A stretch of DNA of 64,000 nucleotides from Coffea arabica (taxonomy: Eukaryota > Streptophyta > Magnoliopsida > Gentianales > Rubiaceae): NCBI RefSeq assembly GCF_036785885.1, contig NC_092330.1:8962525-9026524 (forward strand), written 5' to 3'. The notes beneath the pieces are model-generated. The model was not told the DNA's origin and did no database searches. It worked only from the letters and a program-made list of their open reading frames with translations. Of this stretch, positions 24,001-35,676 are shown piece after piece (position 1 is the first letter of the stretch; each line of letters begins with the position of its first letter). The translations under genes were made by a program, and so were the position numbers.

Positions 24001-24512
24001 TTTTTCTTAAAAACTCACGTCTACTGTTTTTTTTTCTTCCCATACTCTAACCTTATATCATTGCTACTACTCACATATGATTTTTCACTTAAAAGTCACT
24101 TTTAATCACCAAATTGATCCTTGGTCAGTACCGAAAATTCATCCGGCGAAAAATCGCGAAAACCCTAATTTTGCTCAAATCTTGAAACCGAAGTGTAAAA
24201 CCCTATTTCCAGGTTCATCTGCACTTATTGTTGAACAATTGGGTAGTAGGGCCTTAATAAATAATAATTTTCAAATAAAAGGAAATTTTTTAAGAAAACG
24301 TGAGGAATTTACAATTTAAATAATTAACATTAGAATCTCTAGTAAAATATGAAAGATTTAAGAAACCGTTTAGTCACAAGTAAACTAGGGTTTTTGATTA
24401 AAACATTAGGGTTTCTAGTCGTTTAAAACGAAATAAGGTTTTAAATCAAACCCGAAGAAATATACTTTAATATTTTCTTCACAAACAACCTCCTAATATT
24501 CGGGATGTTACA
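21070..24512 (-). repeat. LARD 3' LTR
   Basis: 3,443 bp, same length as its partner. Contains GGTCCCGC/GCGGGACC-type GC-rich patches, stretches of CCCTA/AAACCCTA words and, at about 22800-23230, three tandem diverged copies of a module of roughly 190 nt that is also found in the E2 LTR. Its short ORFs (22234-22482, 23012-23269, 24077-24319) recur in the other LTR and encode nothing recognisable. Confidence 0.92.
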
Positions 24513-25504
24513 ATCTCCCCTCCTTAAAAGAATTTCGCCCTCGAAATTCCAACGGGTACTAAGAGTCCTTTAAAGTCAATCAGGTACTAGAAATCACTCC
24601 AATCCCTTATATATGACTTTATCATTTAGTAAAGAGCTAAGAGATAACCAAATAGATCATGCAAAAAGGGCTCAATTCACATAACTAGCCCTGAGTTGAA
24701 AGTAAAGTCTCAGATATTCGAAAAATTTAGAACATGGCTTAGCCTCAAGTCGAAAATTTCTCAAGTCGAAAATTTTACCCCTGGCGGTGCTTGGAAACAC
24801 AACAGGCAAAGGCTCACCAGAGAGTTTTAGTTCAACCGCTACAGAGGAGAAGTAGCTGGTCTACAGCCCCACAAATACGAATAAGTTCAAAAGCAAGGTC
24901 AAAGCAGGGTTCAAACATATAAGTTCAAAAGTAGATTCAATTACTTCAAGTTCAAGAAGCACGGGTACAAATAAGAACTCACTCGACTAGCCTATACCCA
25001 GCAATTCACATTCTCAAACAGTCGCCGAATTCAAATCCACCTATAGGTCATATTACTCATGTGTAAAAATCAAATCAGGTCCATTACATGTACGTAAGAG
25101 CACACTCGCCAAAACAAGTTCAAGTCCCAAATGAGCTCATTTTAGTCTGTCTCAGACAGTTCAAGTATTGCAAACCCCTTTGATCGGTCCAATAGCAAGG
25201 TTAAATGTTAGAATCATCCACGCTTTAACCTTTCCATCAAAACTCACCTCAAGTGCAATCAAGATACAGACCCTTATTCTAACGCTCTTCACTATATGAT
25301 ACCCAAGTACAAGAATCCACAATAAGACAATTCACAACTCGAGCCGGCCGGTCCCAAGAGTAAATCATCCATATTAGAGATTCCTACCTGGCATAACTAA
25401 CTAAGGTCTCCAACAATAGACAATTGTTCCACACTTAACAAGCCAATCCCCACAGTCCGAGAACCCTCTCCCGGCACGAGCTCAATAGGAGCTCTGATAC
25501 CATC
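24513..25504 (-). other. LARD internal region, no coding capacity
   Basis: 992 bp with stops in all frames and no gag or pol trace. On the minus strand it starts with the primer site (25502-25491, TGGTATCAGAGC) two bases from the 5' LTR. It ends with the purine tract CTTTTAAGGAGGGGAGAT (24530-24513) against the 3' LTR. Both cis signals for reverse transcription are thus intact, so the RNA could still be copied by proteins made elsewhere. Confidence 0.85.
25491..25502 (-). other. LARD primer binding site, initiator tRNA-Met
   Basis: TGGTATCAGAGC on the minus strand is complementary to the 3' end of plant initiator tRNA-Met. It decides the orientation of the element. Confidence 0.88.
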
Positions 25505-28500
25505 TGTGACGACCCCATCTCCCCCTAAGGCGTACCAAAGGGTTCGACGGACCGCCTGCCCAGCTCTCGCCAGGACTCACTCACTATCTTAATCGAGTCA
25601 CGTACACACATCCATGAACCATAAATAACATTCCCAATTCAAGCTTATAATTTACATTAATAGAAATCGAGGTACAAAGTCTCAACACACCCAACTAGTT
25701 CAATACGTATACAATCCAAGTACAACATGTTCCATTCGAGGAATAGCGCGAGTACAAGACCAAAAAGTCAAAAGTCAAAACAAAAGGCTACGCTAGTCTT
25801 TTACAAGTCTCACGCGTCACTCGTACCCCTGAAAGGAAAACAAATGGAGTGGAATGAGCTAAAAGCCCAGTGAGGTTCCAAATAGCAAATTGACCATTAT
25901 TTAGAAGTACAAGTTTTCGGTATAGCAAAGTAACAAGCATGAAGAGTTCATAAAGGTGAGCAATAACACGTCAAGTAGCAATCTTAAAATGAACGAATGT
26001 AGAAAATTTTTCAAAAGAAACAATAATCCAATAAACAATAATTACTCCAAAGTATAAGGATACGGATGACTCTCAGGAGCCAAATTCCCATTACATTACC
26101 GGAAGCTTGATCCCGTAGTAGTTGACACTCCGTCAACTTTCAAGTAAGTAACCAATCCAGTAGAACACCACTTAAACGACTCTCCGTCCACCGTTCAACC
26201 CCCAGCTGGGCCCAAAATCCTCAAGAACATGGGTGGTAATACTCGAGTATACCGATTAGTCGAGGAGATATCACTCCACTCGACAATACAAGAGACCCAG
26301 GGTTCGTTACCCAATCGACCAAGCCCTTGCCGGCTCGACTAGAGTAACTCGCCACAGGGTTTCTGGAATTCCAGGAAGTGCGCGCATCATAATCAAGTAT
26401 ATCAAATCAATTGCAACAATAAACAAGTATATCACGTAAGGGCAAGTGCGATAAAGTACACTCTTGCCCCATCAATTCACGTATATAACATGTACTCATA
26501 TTGGTCACGTATCAAGTTCAAGTATCTAGTGCAATTCGGTATTTGAAAGCACTCACCAAAAGATATAGTGCCTTTACTGGTCACTTTCAGGTTATACTCC
26601 GGGTTCGGAGTCCAAATCTGCGATAAAACTCAGTTTGAGAACTTTGAAACATGACTAAGATTCGAAACTTAGACGTTTCGTTCAATAAAATCAAGAAATT
26701 GAAATTCACTCGGATGGTAGTCGTGAAACACTTGCTCGCTTTTTAAATGGTAAAACTTTGTAACATTTATACTTGAAAATGCCATGCAAGTCGAAAGTAT
26801 AAGGAAAACATACTCCGAGCAATCATTATTTCCTTTCTCAAGGGTACAAGTTCGGCCAAGTCCTTCCTTATATACCCCGGAACAAAAATACTCAAGTACT
26901 CTAGATGGTTCAAGCACTATTCATATCAATTCGACCCAAGTCGCAAGTGTATTTATATAGTTCTCGAGCGTAAATTCGGGCAGCATGCCCTTTGTGTTTA
27001 CCTAATTTTCCAGCCATTTAGGCTTCATTATTTTTCTCAACCACAACCCAACATCACATATGTCAACAATTGATGTCCAGAGCCATTCCATAGGCTCACA
27101 ATATCATAATAACAAGAATCACAACAATGACAAGTGCAGAAATTCAACTTAGCACAAGACAGATTTGACGTACGAATGCGGAAATAACATATCCAAGGCT
27201 ACGCTTATTGGATTGAGGCGTAACCTATGCTGTTTCGAAGCTAAGATATAGGGCTGCAATATTCATGAAGGTCACTTAGTCCAGTTCCTAATGTAGCTTA
27301 GTCAAATCCTCAAATTACTAAACCAGAAACCAATTCGTCGGCTATATAACCGCATTACCCTGTAATGGTCATATCTCAGAGTACAAAAGTCCGAATCAGG
27401 TGTTCTTGGAGGCATTTAAAAGCTAAGTCATAATACTACAACTTTCATGTTTTGGCCCAGAGCTAAATCAGTACGGCTCCTAGTCAAAAAATGTGATAAA
27501 CTGGACTTAACTGATGAAACGGACTGCTGGGAAATATTTGAAACAGTAAGGGTACTTCAGACTTTTCATAACCTACGTTGCTCCGATTGGGCTGAAATTT
27601 TACAGGCACCTACAAAATACCATTCTCTACAACTTTCCTTCTTTGACCCAAAGCCAATTCGGCCTCTAACACACAGATACAAATTTGGACAGAATGTAAG
27701 CTAGAATTTCCAGAAATCTGAAATTTGTAGTTTCTAGTGCAAGTTTCCCCAATTTCTCACCTCTCACACTACCAAAACATCTTATACAACATTAATTGTA
27801 ACATACAAGCATCATACATCAAGTTGGGCAGAAATTCCACAGCCCTAGTTCATCAAATAAATTGGGGAAAAACTTCTACACATGCTAGCATCCATGAATC
27901 CACCACCAATCAAGCTACTAAGCTTACTTTAACCATGATTGAAAGAGAAAGTTAGAGAGATATCATCCTCTTACCTTGATTAGAGTTCACCAAGTGTAGC
28001 CCAAGCTTTCTCTTTCCAAAATTTCACCAACAATCACTAACTAATCACTCAAAGGTAAGTTTAATCGGTTTAAAAATTTAATTTGTCAGTTGGTTGGTTA
28101 GAATCAAGAAGAAGGAATTGTTTCTTGCTCTCACTTTCTCTCTCCCTCTTGGTCGACCAGCTGCTGGAAAAATGAAGAGGAAAGTGCAGAAAATTGGTTT
28201 AAGAAGGCTAGTTAATCACTTGGCCAAGAAACTCTAGGGTGGCGACACTTGTCGCCACCACCACCTTTCATTTTTCTCTTTCTTCCTTGCTATTTTCTAG
28301 CCTCAAATTTTCGGTCAAAGCAGCTGCCAAACAAGAAGATATTTTGCTCAAAAGTCAATAAGTTTGTATGGTAAGAAAGTGGTGGTCAAGTGGTACGTTC
28401 AACCGGTAGTGCGCGGGACCCGCCGGTTCGCGCCGTTTTTCTTAAAAACTCACGTCTACTGTTTTTTTTTCTTCCCATACTCTAACCTTATATCATTGCT

Positions 28501-28947
28501 ACTACTCACATATGATTTTTCACTTAAAAGTCACTTTTAATCACCAAATTGATCCTTGGTCAGTACCGAAAATTCATCCGGCGAAAAATCGCGAAAACCC
28601 TAATTTTGCTCAAATCTTGAAACCGAAGTGTAAAACCCTATTTCCAGGTTCATCTGCACTTATTGTTGAACAATTGGGTAGTAGGGCCTTAATAAATAAT
28701 AATTTTCAAATAAAAGGAAATTTTTTAAGAAAACGTGAGGAATTTACAATTTCAATAATTAACATTAGAATCTCTAGTAAAATATGAAAGATTTAAGAAA
28801 CCGTTTAGTCACAAGTAAACTAGGGTTTTTGATTAAAACATTAGGGTTTCTAGTCGTTTAAAACGAAATAAGGTTTTAAATCAAACCCGAAGAAATATAC
28901 TTTAATATTTTCTTCACAAACAACCTCCTAATATTCGGGATGTTACA
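25505..28947 (-). repeat. LARD 5' LTR
   Basis: 3,443 bp, near identical to 21070-24512. Ends GGGATGTTACA next to the TSD AGTAT. Single-base differences are mostly transitions, scattered evenly. Confidence 0.92.
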
Positions 28948-28950
28948 AGT

Positions 28951-29955
28951 ATGGCCAGGGTCTGTGTGGAGATAGATGTAGCGAAGCTTGTAGTGCCAAG
29001 AATTTGGATTGCTGTCGAAGGGGAATCTGGTTTCTGGCAACGTATTGTGCCAGAAAACATCCCTCCATATTGTTCCATTTGCTCGCGTTTAGGACATTCT
29101 CATGTGGAGTGCAAAAAGAATTTGGATAAGGTTGGGTCTTGGCAACAGCCCATGAAGATGCAGCAGGACTCACAGTTAGCTGGAAATCAGGTTATTATTC
29201 TTCAACCTGTTAATAACTCAGCTGGTAATGCGAATGAAACAACAGATACTATGGTTTCTTCTCATGAAAAGCGTAGTACTGCTACGCTGGATGGAAGGAA
29301 AAATTCCCCAGGTGCAACGGACAAGGCTTCTGGATCTGTTTTGCAAGATGATGAAGGGAACGTTCAGCAAGACTTCGGTGTTCACACTACTGTAGTTGAA
29401 GAAGAAACCCAGCCTGAATCTTCTAATGTAAATGGATACATGGAGAATGCGGCAATGCATGGGGGACAAGCGGAAATGGGAAACCAGCTGGAGGAGCACC
29501 TTGGTCTTCAAAGTGAAGGGACCCAGTCTCTTAAGCAGAAATCTTTGACTAGTGAACAAGAGCAGCTGGCCGAAATTAATGCTTTAAGCATTGAACAACA
29601 GAATCTGTCCGACAACAATGATATCAATGGAAATGAATTGCTGGCCGTCAAAAAAGATTTGCAGCACCTCTATGTTGAATTACATGGGGTAGAAGATGTA
29701 TCTTCCACACAACATGGGGAAAATTTGCCTAGCTCGACTAATATTGCAGGAAATTTGTCTTCACGAATAGGGGTCCCACAAGAAAAGATGCAGGAATCAT
29801 CAATGCACGCTCTAAATATTGATCAATCCGAGGAGCTTCATTGTGATTTTCAACAAATGCGGAAGAAGGGTGTGCGGGCTCCTTTCCCATCTGACAGACA
29901 GTTACGGTCAAATATATCATCCAAAAACTCATTCCAGGTTCTTTCTCATGATTAA
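28951..29955 (+). pseudogene. LINE1 ORF1, C-terminal part (zinc knuckle)
   Basis: Continues the ORF1 frame after the insertion. It opens with ARVCVEIDVAKLV and contains the zinc knuckle CSICSRLGHSHVEC (CX2CX4HX4C), followed by a long polar, Gln/Ser/Glu-rich tail of about 250 residues. It stops at TAA (29953-29955), overlapping the ORF2 start by 8 bases (ATGATTAA), which suggests reinitiation of translation for ORF2. Confidence 0.88.
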
Positions 29956-32900
29956 TGGATTATTTTGGAATATTAGAGGGGTAGCTAAACTTCCTAATCT
30001 AAGAAGATTGATTAAATTAATACGGATACATCACCCTCAATTTGTTGTCATTTGTGAGCCAAAACTAGACGTATCTAAAATTGAGTCCATTCGCTTACGT
30101 CTACTCTTTGATTATGTGTTTGTTAATTGCTCAAGTGATATTTGGATATTCTACAGTAGTCCTTTTGTTTGCTCTATCGTTGGTAGTTCGGATCAGCATA
30201 TTTCTCTAGATATTCAAAGTCCATTGCTTCCTAGTAAATTTGTCATGTCCTTTGTTCATGCAAAGTGTTCAGTGGAGGAGCGCAAAGATTTATGGTGTTC
30301 ATTATTAAATGATAAGCCTAGTTTACTACCTTGGTGCATTGGGGGTGATTTTAACGTAATTTTGGCACCTCATGAAAAACGGGGAGGCCGTCCATTTGCT
30401 ATAGCTGAGGGGGCGGATTTCATGTCTTTCATGGAGGAGGCTGAGGTCTTCGATTTAGGCTTCTCAGGAGCTAGTTTTACATGGTCTAATAATCGGCGGG
30501 GTAGAGCTCGAATTTCAAAAAGGTTGGACAGATTTTTAATCAATGGATCTTTCTTGGATCTCTCTAACAAAATCTCTGTGCTTCACTTGGCAAGACATCC
30601 CTCGGATCATGCACCATTGAAGATTACGTTTGCGACCCGATCGGATATTAAACCTCGGCCATTCCGCTTCTTAAATGTCTGGACTACAAAACCACAATTC
30701 CTGGAGGTGATTCGCCAGGCTTGGAATCAAGATGTACAGGGATCTCCATTGCGCGTTTTATGCTCCAAATTATTGGCCACGAGAAGGGCTATTCAAACAT
30801 GGAACAAGCAACACTTTGGGAATGTTATTGATGCTGTTCGTTATGCGGAAATGGCGGTCCATAGAGCAGAGGAGGTTGCGGATCAAGACTATTCAGAAGA
30901 GTGTCAGATTGAACTCAATAAGGCACAGGCAGAGTTTCGGCATGCAATGTCAATTGAAGAGCAATTTTGGAGGCAAAAGGCAAGGGTTAAATGGCTTCGT
31001 CATGGAGATAGAAATTCAAGGTACTTTCATGCGGTAGTAAGGCAAAGACGTGTTCAAGGAATGATACACCGTATAAAAAAATCCAACGGCGTTTGGGTAG
31101 ACACGGATGATGATATATCAACTGAAGCAACAGAATATTTCAATAATCTCTTCACAGGTTCTTTGGAGTCATCTTCTGATATGCTACACCTAATTCCGCC
31201 GATGATTTCGGGAGAGGATAATAAGAGGCTGGAAGCAGTGCCTACGATCAAGGAAGTGTACGAAGTCGTCAAGTTAATGGATGGAGAAAGTGCTGCTGGT
31301 CCAGATGGTTTCACAGGAAAATTTTTTACATTTGCTTGGGAGGTGATCGGCCAAGATGTCTACAATGCGGTACTCAGTTTTTTCTGTGGGGCGGATTTGC
31401 CCCGTTTCATCACCTCTACTTCAATCGTTCTAATTCCAAAGAAGCCAAATCCTCAGGAATTTTCTCATTTTAGGCCCATCAGTCTATGTAATTTTTTCAA
31501 TAAATTATTATCCCGGATTTTGGCGGACAGGGTGGCTGTTTTATTGCCAAAAATTATTTCCCCCCAGCAGACAGGTTTTGTGAAGGGCCGTAATATAATT
31601 GAAAATTTTCTCCTAGCTCAAGAGGTGGTATCGAGTATGGGAAAAAAGAATAGAGGTGGGAATGTTTTAATAAAACTCGACATGTCCAAGGCGTATGACC
31701 GGGTGTCATGGGGTCATATTATTAATGTTCTGAGGAAGTTTGGATTCGGGGAAATATTTATTGACCTAGTATGGCGATTGCTTTCTAATGTCTGGTTCTC
31801 AATCATTATAAATGGCTCCTCCTACGGTTTCTTTAAATCTTCGAGAGGGCTTCGTCAAGGTGACCCATTATCACCTGCATTATTCATTATCGGGGCCGAG
31901 GTGTTGTCTAGAGGATTAAACAATCTCATCATGCAGTCGGGCTTCGTGGGATTCAAAGTTCCTTATGGGTGTCCTTCTATAACTCATTTGGCTTTCGCGG
32001 ATGATGTTCTCATATTTGCAAATGGCTCTTCCTTTTCTCTGAAGGCTATTATGCAGGTGTTAGAGGCATATCAAAGGTGTTCGGGGCAGCTGATAAATGT
32101 GCAAAAAAGCTGCTACTTGGTACATCCATCGATGCCACTGGCGAGAAGAAGGCAAATTGAACGTATCACCAGGTTTACCTGGCACTCATTTCCGATACGT
32201 TATTTAGGGTTCCCGCTATACTTTGGAAGATGTAAATCATCATACTTTGGAGAAGTTTGTCAGTCTATTCTAGGGAGGATTTTGTCGTGGAAATCAAGAT
32301 TACTTTCCTTTGGAGGCAAAATAGTTCTAATCAAACATGTGTTGGCATCAATGCCATTGCATTTGATGTCGGCTGCAGTGCTCCCGGGTAAGTTGTTCAA
32401 AACTATAGAAAAGACCTGCTCAGCCTTCCTGTGGGCGTCCTCACCCGCGGACTCGAAGTACCATTGGATACGATGGTCTCATTTGTGTTATCCAGTTGAT
32501 GAGGGAGGAGTTGGATTTCGGAGACTATGGGACGTATACAAAGCTTTTTCATGCAAGCTTTGGTGGAATTTCCGAACAGGATCATCGTTGTGGGCAATGT
32601 TCTTGAAAGCAAAGTATTGCAAAAGCCTCCATCCTTGTCAGGTAGAACTCAAATCAACGGACTCGGCAATCTGGCGGAGGATGGTCAACGTCAGTCGACA
32701 AGTGGAGCTCTCAATGTTATAGGACGGGTCGTGTCACTTTTGGTACGACAACTGGTTGGGAAGTGGTGCGTTGTTCCTACAAGCACAAGTTATCCCAAAT
32801 TTGACTTTCCGCAATTTCGTCATCAATGGTCACTGGGATTTGAATTCCTTAGGTCTTACAATACCAAAGGAGAAAATGGCCTCCATTGTGAAACACATAC

Positions 32901-34069
32901 CACCGGAAGAAGGGAGTGAAGTTGAAGTCATTTGGATGCCCACCACATCTGGTAGATTCTCTCTACAATCGGCTTTCGAAGACATCAGGCAGGCCCGCAA
33001 CAAGTCGATGGTTTTTGCTTCGATTTGGCATCCTCGGATTCCTTGGAAAGTCTCGTTCTTCATGTTGCGACTATTTCTAGGAAGACTACCGCTACCAGAT
33101 AGGTTATGTAAACTTGGTTTTCATTTACCGTCAAAGTGCTTGTGTTGTTCTTCGGCATCTGCAGAGTCTATCGAGCATTTATTTGCCAATGGACAAATAG
33201 CATCGGAAGTTTGGAACTATTTTCGAGGTTTATGTGGATTTAGCTGTTCAGGGTCTTCTCTACGGTCCTGCATAGTAGGGTGGTGGTTGCGGTTACATGA
33301 TACTGAGACACGACAGCTTATTGACCGCATTCTACCTAATATAGTTTGCTGGCAGATTTGGAAGGCAAGGAATAAAGCAATGTTTGAGGGTGTCCAGATG
33401 CGATCGTCTATTATTTGTCATCTCATTTTCTCGGAAATTCAGTCCATCGTGGGAATCCACTTCAAACAAATTTTTCGATTCCAATCTTTTTGTCATTTGT
33501 ATGATCGATCGAATGTGTCTGTCGGTACGGTTGTATACAAATTTGTTCGATGGGAGACAAAGGAGATAGGACGGCTCATACTTAATATGGATGGATGTTC
33601 TAAGGGTAATCCAGGAGTGGGTGGAGGTGGAGGAGTTCTTCGGGATCCAACTGGTTCACCACTGATTGCCTTTTCGGCTTATTTTGGAGAAACTACATCT
33701 CTCCGTGCAGAAGCTTGGGCTCTCCTTATCGGTCTTCAAACGTGTAAACATAGGGGATTCGAAAATATAAGTGTGCAATCAGATTCGCTGCTCTTAGTTG
33801 GGATCATTCAACGAAGCACTCAATGTCCGTGGCAGATTCGAAGGGAGATCAGGCAGATTTGGAAGCTCCTGCAGGAACCTATTCATTTTTCACACTGCTA
33901 CCGAGAGGCTAACACAGTTGCTGATGCGTTGTCCAATGTGGGCGTTTCTCACCCACATCAAAAGGTCAAGGTATATGACAGCTTTACTATGTTCCCAAGG
34001 GAAGCTCGTGGGGCAATTCGCCTTGACAAATTAGGTTTACCATCAATTCGGAAAATAAGACGTATGTAA
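29948..34069 (+). pseudogene. LINE1 ORF2: endonuclease, reverse transcriptase, RNase H; one in-frame stop
   Basis: ATG at 29948, chosen because it leads into the AP-type endonuclease motif FWNIRG and overlaps the ORF1 stop. Approximate order by residue: endonuclease 1-230 (ICEPKLD, GGDFNV near 133, SDHAPL near 218); RT about 450-750 (PISLCN, QQTGFVKGR, KLDMSKAYDRV, GLRQGDPLSP, FADD near 683); zf-RVT region; RNase H from about 1211 (LNMDGCSKGNPG, RAEAWALL, QSDSLLLV, EANTVADALS). All catalytic acidic residues are visible. A TAG at 32720-32722 interrupts the frame between RT and zf-RVT; the same frame continues after it. Product lost or truncated, but only one mutation away from open. Confidence 0.92.
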
Positions 34070-34132
34070 CACGAATTTATGTTTTGTAATTTTCTCTCAT
34101 CAATAAAATAAAAAGTTGTTATAAAAAAAAAA
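34070..34132 (+). other. LINE1 3' UTR and poly(A) tail
   Basis: 63 bp after the ORF2 stop with an AATAAAATAAAA signal-like stretch and an A-run ending at 34132. The right TSD follows at once (34133-34149). Confidence 0.9.
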
Positions 34133-34149
34133 GAATTAATCAAGTACGC

Positions 34150-34830
34150 TGATGACATTAGAATGTCCATGTTTGCTTAAAATTCTTGTTCTTTTAATCC
34201 AGAAGATACAAGTATAAATTCACAGAATAAAAGCTCTAAAAATTAGTACCTAAAACATTCCTCTTCACATGCCAAAGATAAAACCAAACATGCATGACAG
34301 CATAATTTGGTAATTAGGCCTTATTTAGTATTTGCCCGTTAACGATAACTTTATGATCCTGTACTTTATAAAAGATACAAATTTTGATGCACATGGTACA
34401 GAGTCCATCAACTTTATGAATTAAAACTATTATCCATGCATATACCAAGTTGATGCAAGTGTTTATTTATTTTCTTTAATTTTCATGAGAAAAGCCAATC
34501 AAATCAAACAGGCATGTTCTTAATGGTTTTTAATTTTTTTGGCAAAATCTTATTTTGTAAAATGCCAAAATTTGTATCCAAAAAAGCAACTGAGAAGTAA
34601 AAAAATTTTAGAGAAAGCACTTGAGAATATCACATCAATAATGATTTTCTTAAATTACAAATTAAAAACATGTCCAAAAAATCAGTTGAGAACAAGCCCT
34701 ATATGAAGTTAATGCATGTATGTTTTTTTTTTGTTTTTAATTATTATCAGAAGAACCAACCAAAACAAACTGGATGCTAATCTACTAGCAATGAAGCATA
34801 TATGAATATTTGTTCAATTAGACACATTAC
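34150..34830 (-). other. NAC-like pseudogene intron, part beside exon 1
   Basis: AT-rich, non-coding sequence between LINE1 and the first NAC-like exon. Nothing else recognised. Confidence 0.45.
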
Positions 34831-34998
34831 CAAATGGGAGGTCCTCAGGGTTGACATCATATAGACTCTGGCGTTTGGAATTATGTCTGCCACACTTTCG
34901 TTGAAAATTTTCTGCTTCAAGTAATACAATCATATTTGATCATCTGGATCAAATCTATAGCCAGGCGAGTAAGGGCTAGAATTAGATGGCTTGTTCAT
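34831..34998 (-). pseudogene. NAC-like pseudogene, first exon
   Basis: Starts MNKPSNSSPYSPGYRFDPDD at 34998. SPGYRFDPDD corresponds to NAC subdomain A (PPGFRFHPTDEEL). After an in-frame TGA (34932-34930) the same frame reads LYYLKQKIFNESVADIIPNA, matching subdomain B (LxxYYLKxKI). A frame change then gives DVNPEDLPF before a donor TTTG|GTAATG (34831/34830). In a NAC gene this exon is followed by the W(Y/F)FF exon, which here lies at 19569-19311, some 15 kb away because LINE1 plus the LARD sit in the intron. A stop and a frameshift make it a pseudogene. Confidence 0.68.
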
Positions 34999-35483
34999 TG
35001 CAATAGCAATTGCAAAATAAAAGAAAATACTCAGAAAGAAAAAGCTATTAATGATATGTATGATCATTGATGTATGTTTATACTGAAGTTGAGGAGCAAC
35101 TGGGGAAAGAAAATGGAAGTTTGGGATCTTTTTTGAACAAGGAAAGAACAAAGGTTGCAAGAAAAGGGTAAGAGATAAGTGTTTTAATTTTGTATTTTAG
35201 TAAACTGAATCTCTAATTTATTGTGTTATTAATTTTCCACGACATATTATGGTTCTTTCTTTATTTATTGTTAAGTCTTTGGGAATTGCCATATTCGAAG
35301 AATATTTTTATTCATCTGGTTTCTTTCATACTTTCTAGTTTTTATTTCCATGAATGCAAGTCTTAGGGCTAAAATGGAAACTAAGAGGTTTGCTTCAAGT
35401 GTAATTGTGCAAGCTTTTAAGGAAATCTTCAACACCATTCATTCGTTAATCACTCTTTCGGCCAACATGACAAATTGAAAAGG
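34999..35483. other. upstream flank of the NAC-like pseudogene
   Basis: AT-rich; would hold the old promoter. No clear TATA box or conserved element could be singled out. Confidence 0.3.
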
Positions 35484-35676
35484 AAATTCTTCTATATAAA
35501 AGAAAAGGAAACTTTCATAGATTGAGAGAAAGGAAAGGAGGAAAAAGATAAAAGGAGGAATATCAATCTTTCTTTTTCTTTTCCCTCCTTCCTTCCGCTC
35601 AAGCAAAAAAATTCTTCAAGTAAAGGAAACCTTCGTAGATTGAGAGAAAGAAAAGGAAAAGAAAGAAAAAAAAAGG
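35484..35676. repeat. duplicated purine-rich repeat with a pyrimidine spacer
   Basis: The phrase AAATTCTTC...GGAAAC(T/C)TTC(A/G)TAGATTGAGAGAAAG occurs at 35484 and again about 125 bp on, at 35609. Each copy passes into a GA-rich tract. A pyrimidine tract at about 35567-35598 between them is roughly complementary to the flanking purine tracts, so the unit could fold back. Confidence 0.6.

Larger units (their letters stand above)
21070..28947 (-). mobile_element. LARD-type non-coding LTR retrotransposon inserted in LINE1 ORF1
   Basis: Two 3,443-bp LTRs (TG...CA) enclose only 992 bp of non-coding sequence. A 5-bp TSD AGTAT flanks it (21065-21069 and 28948-28952). A 12-base tRNA-iMet primer site lies beside the right LTR and a purine tract beside the left one, so the element reads on the minus strand. 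LTR ends TGTAACATCCC...GGGGTCGTCACA and Met priming resemble Del/Tekay-type chromoviruses, but with no coding region the lineage is inferred. I count about 18 differences between the LTRs (0.5%), meaning a recent insertion. Confidence 0.93.
20416..34132 (+). mobile_element. LINE1: near full-length L1-type LINE, interrupted by an LTR element
   Basis: Flanked by a perfect 17-bp TSD. It has an 85-bp leader, ORF1, ORF2 with endonuclease, RT and RNase H, a short 3' UTR and a poly(A) run. Without the LARD insertion and its duplicated 5 bp the element is about 5.8 kb, typical for a complete plant L1. Apart from the insertion in ORF1 and one TAG in ORF2, its frames are open, so it was probably active recently. 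It entered an intron of the NAC-like pseudogene on the opposite strand. Confidence 0.92.

Noticed and set aside
28943..29173. Minus-strand ORFs opposite LINE and gag genes (for example 29218-29559, 31054-31314, 55955-56317)
   Set aside because: Shadows of strong plus-strand coding regions with no motifs of their own.
32722..32756. Frameshift in LINE1 ORF2
   Set aside because: The reading frame before and after is the same; the interruption is a single TAG.
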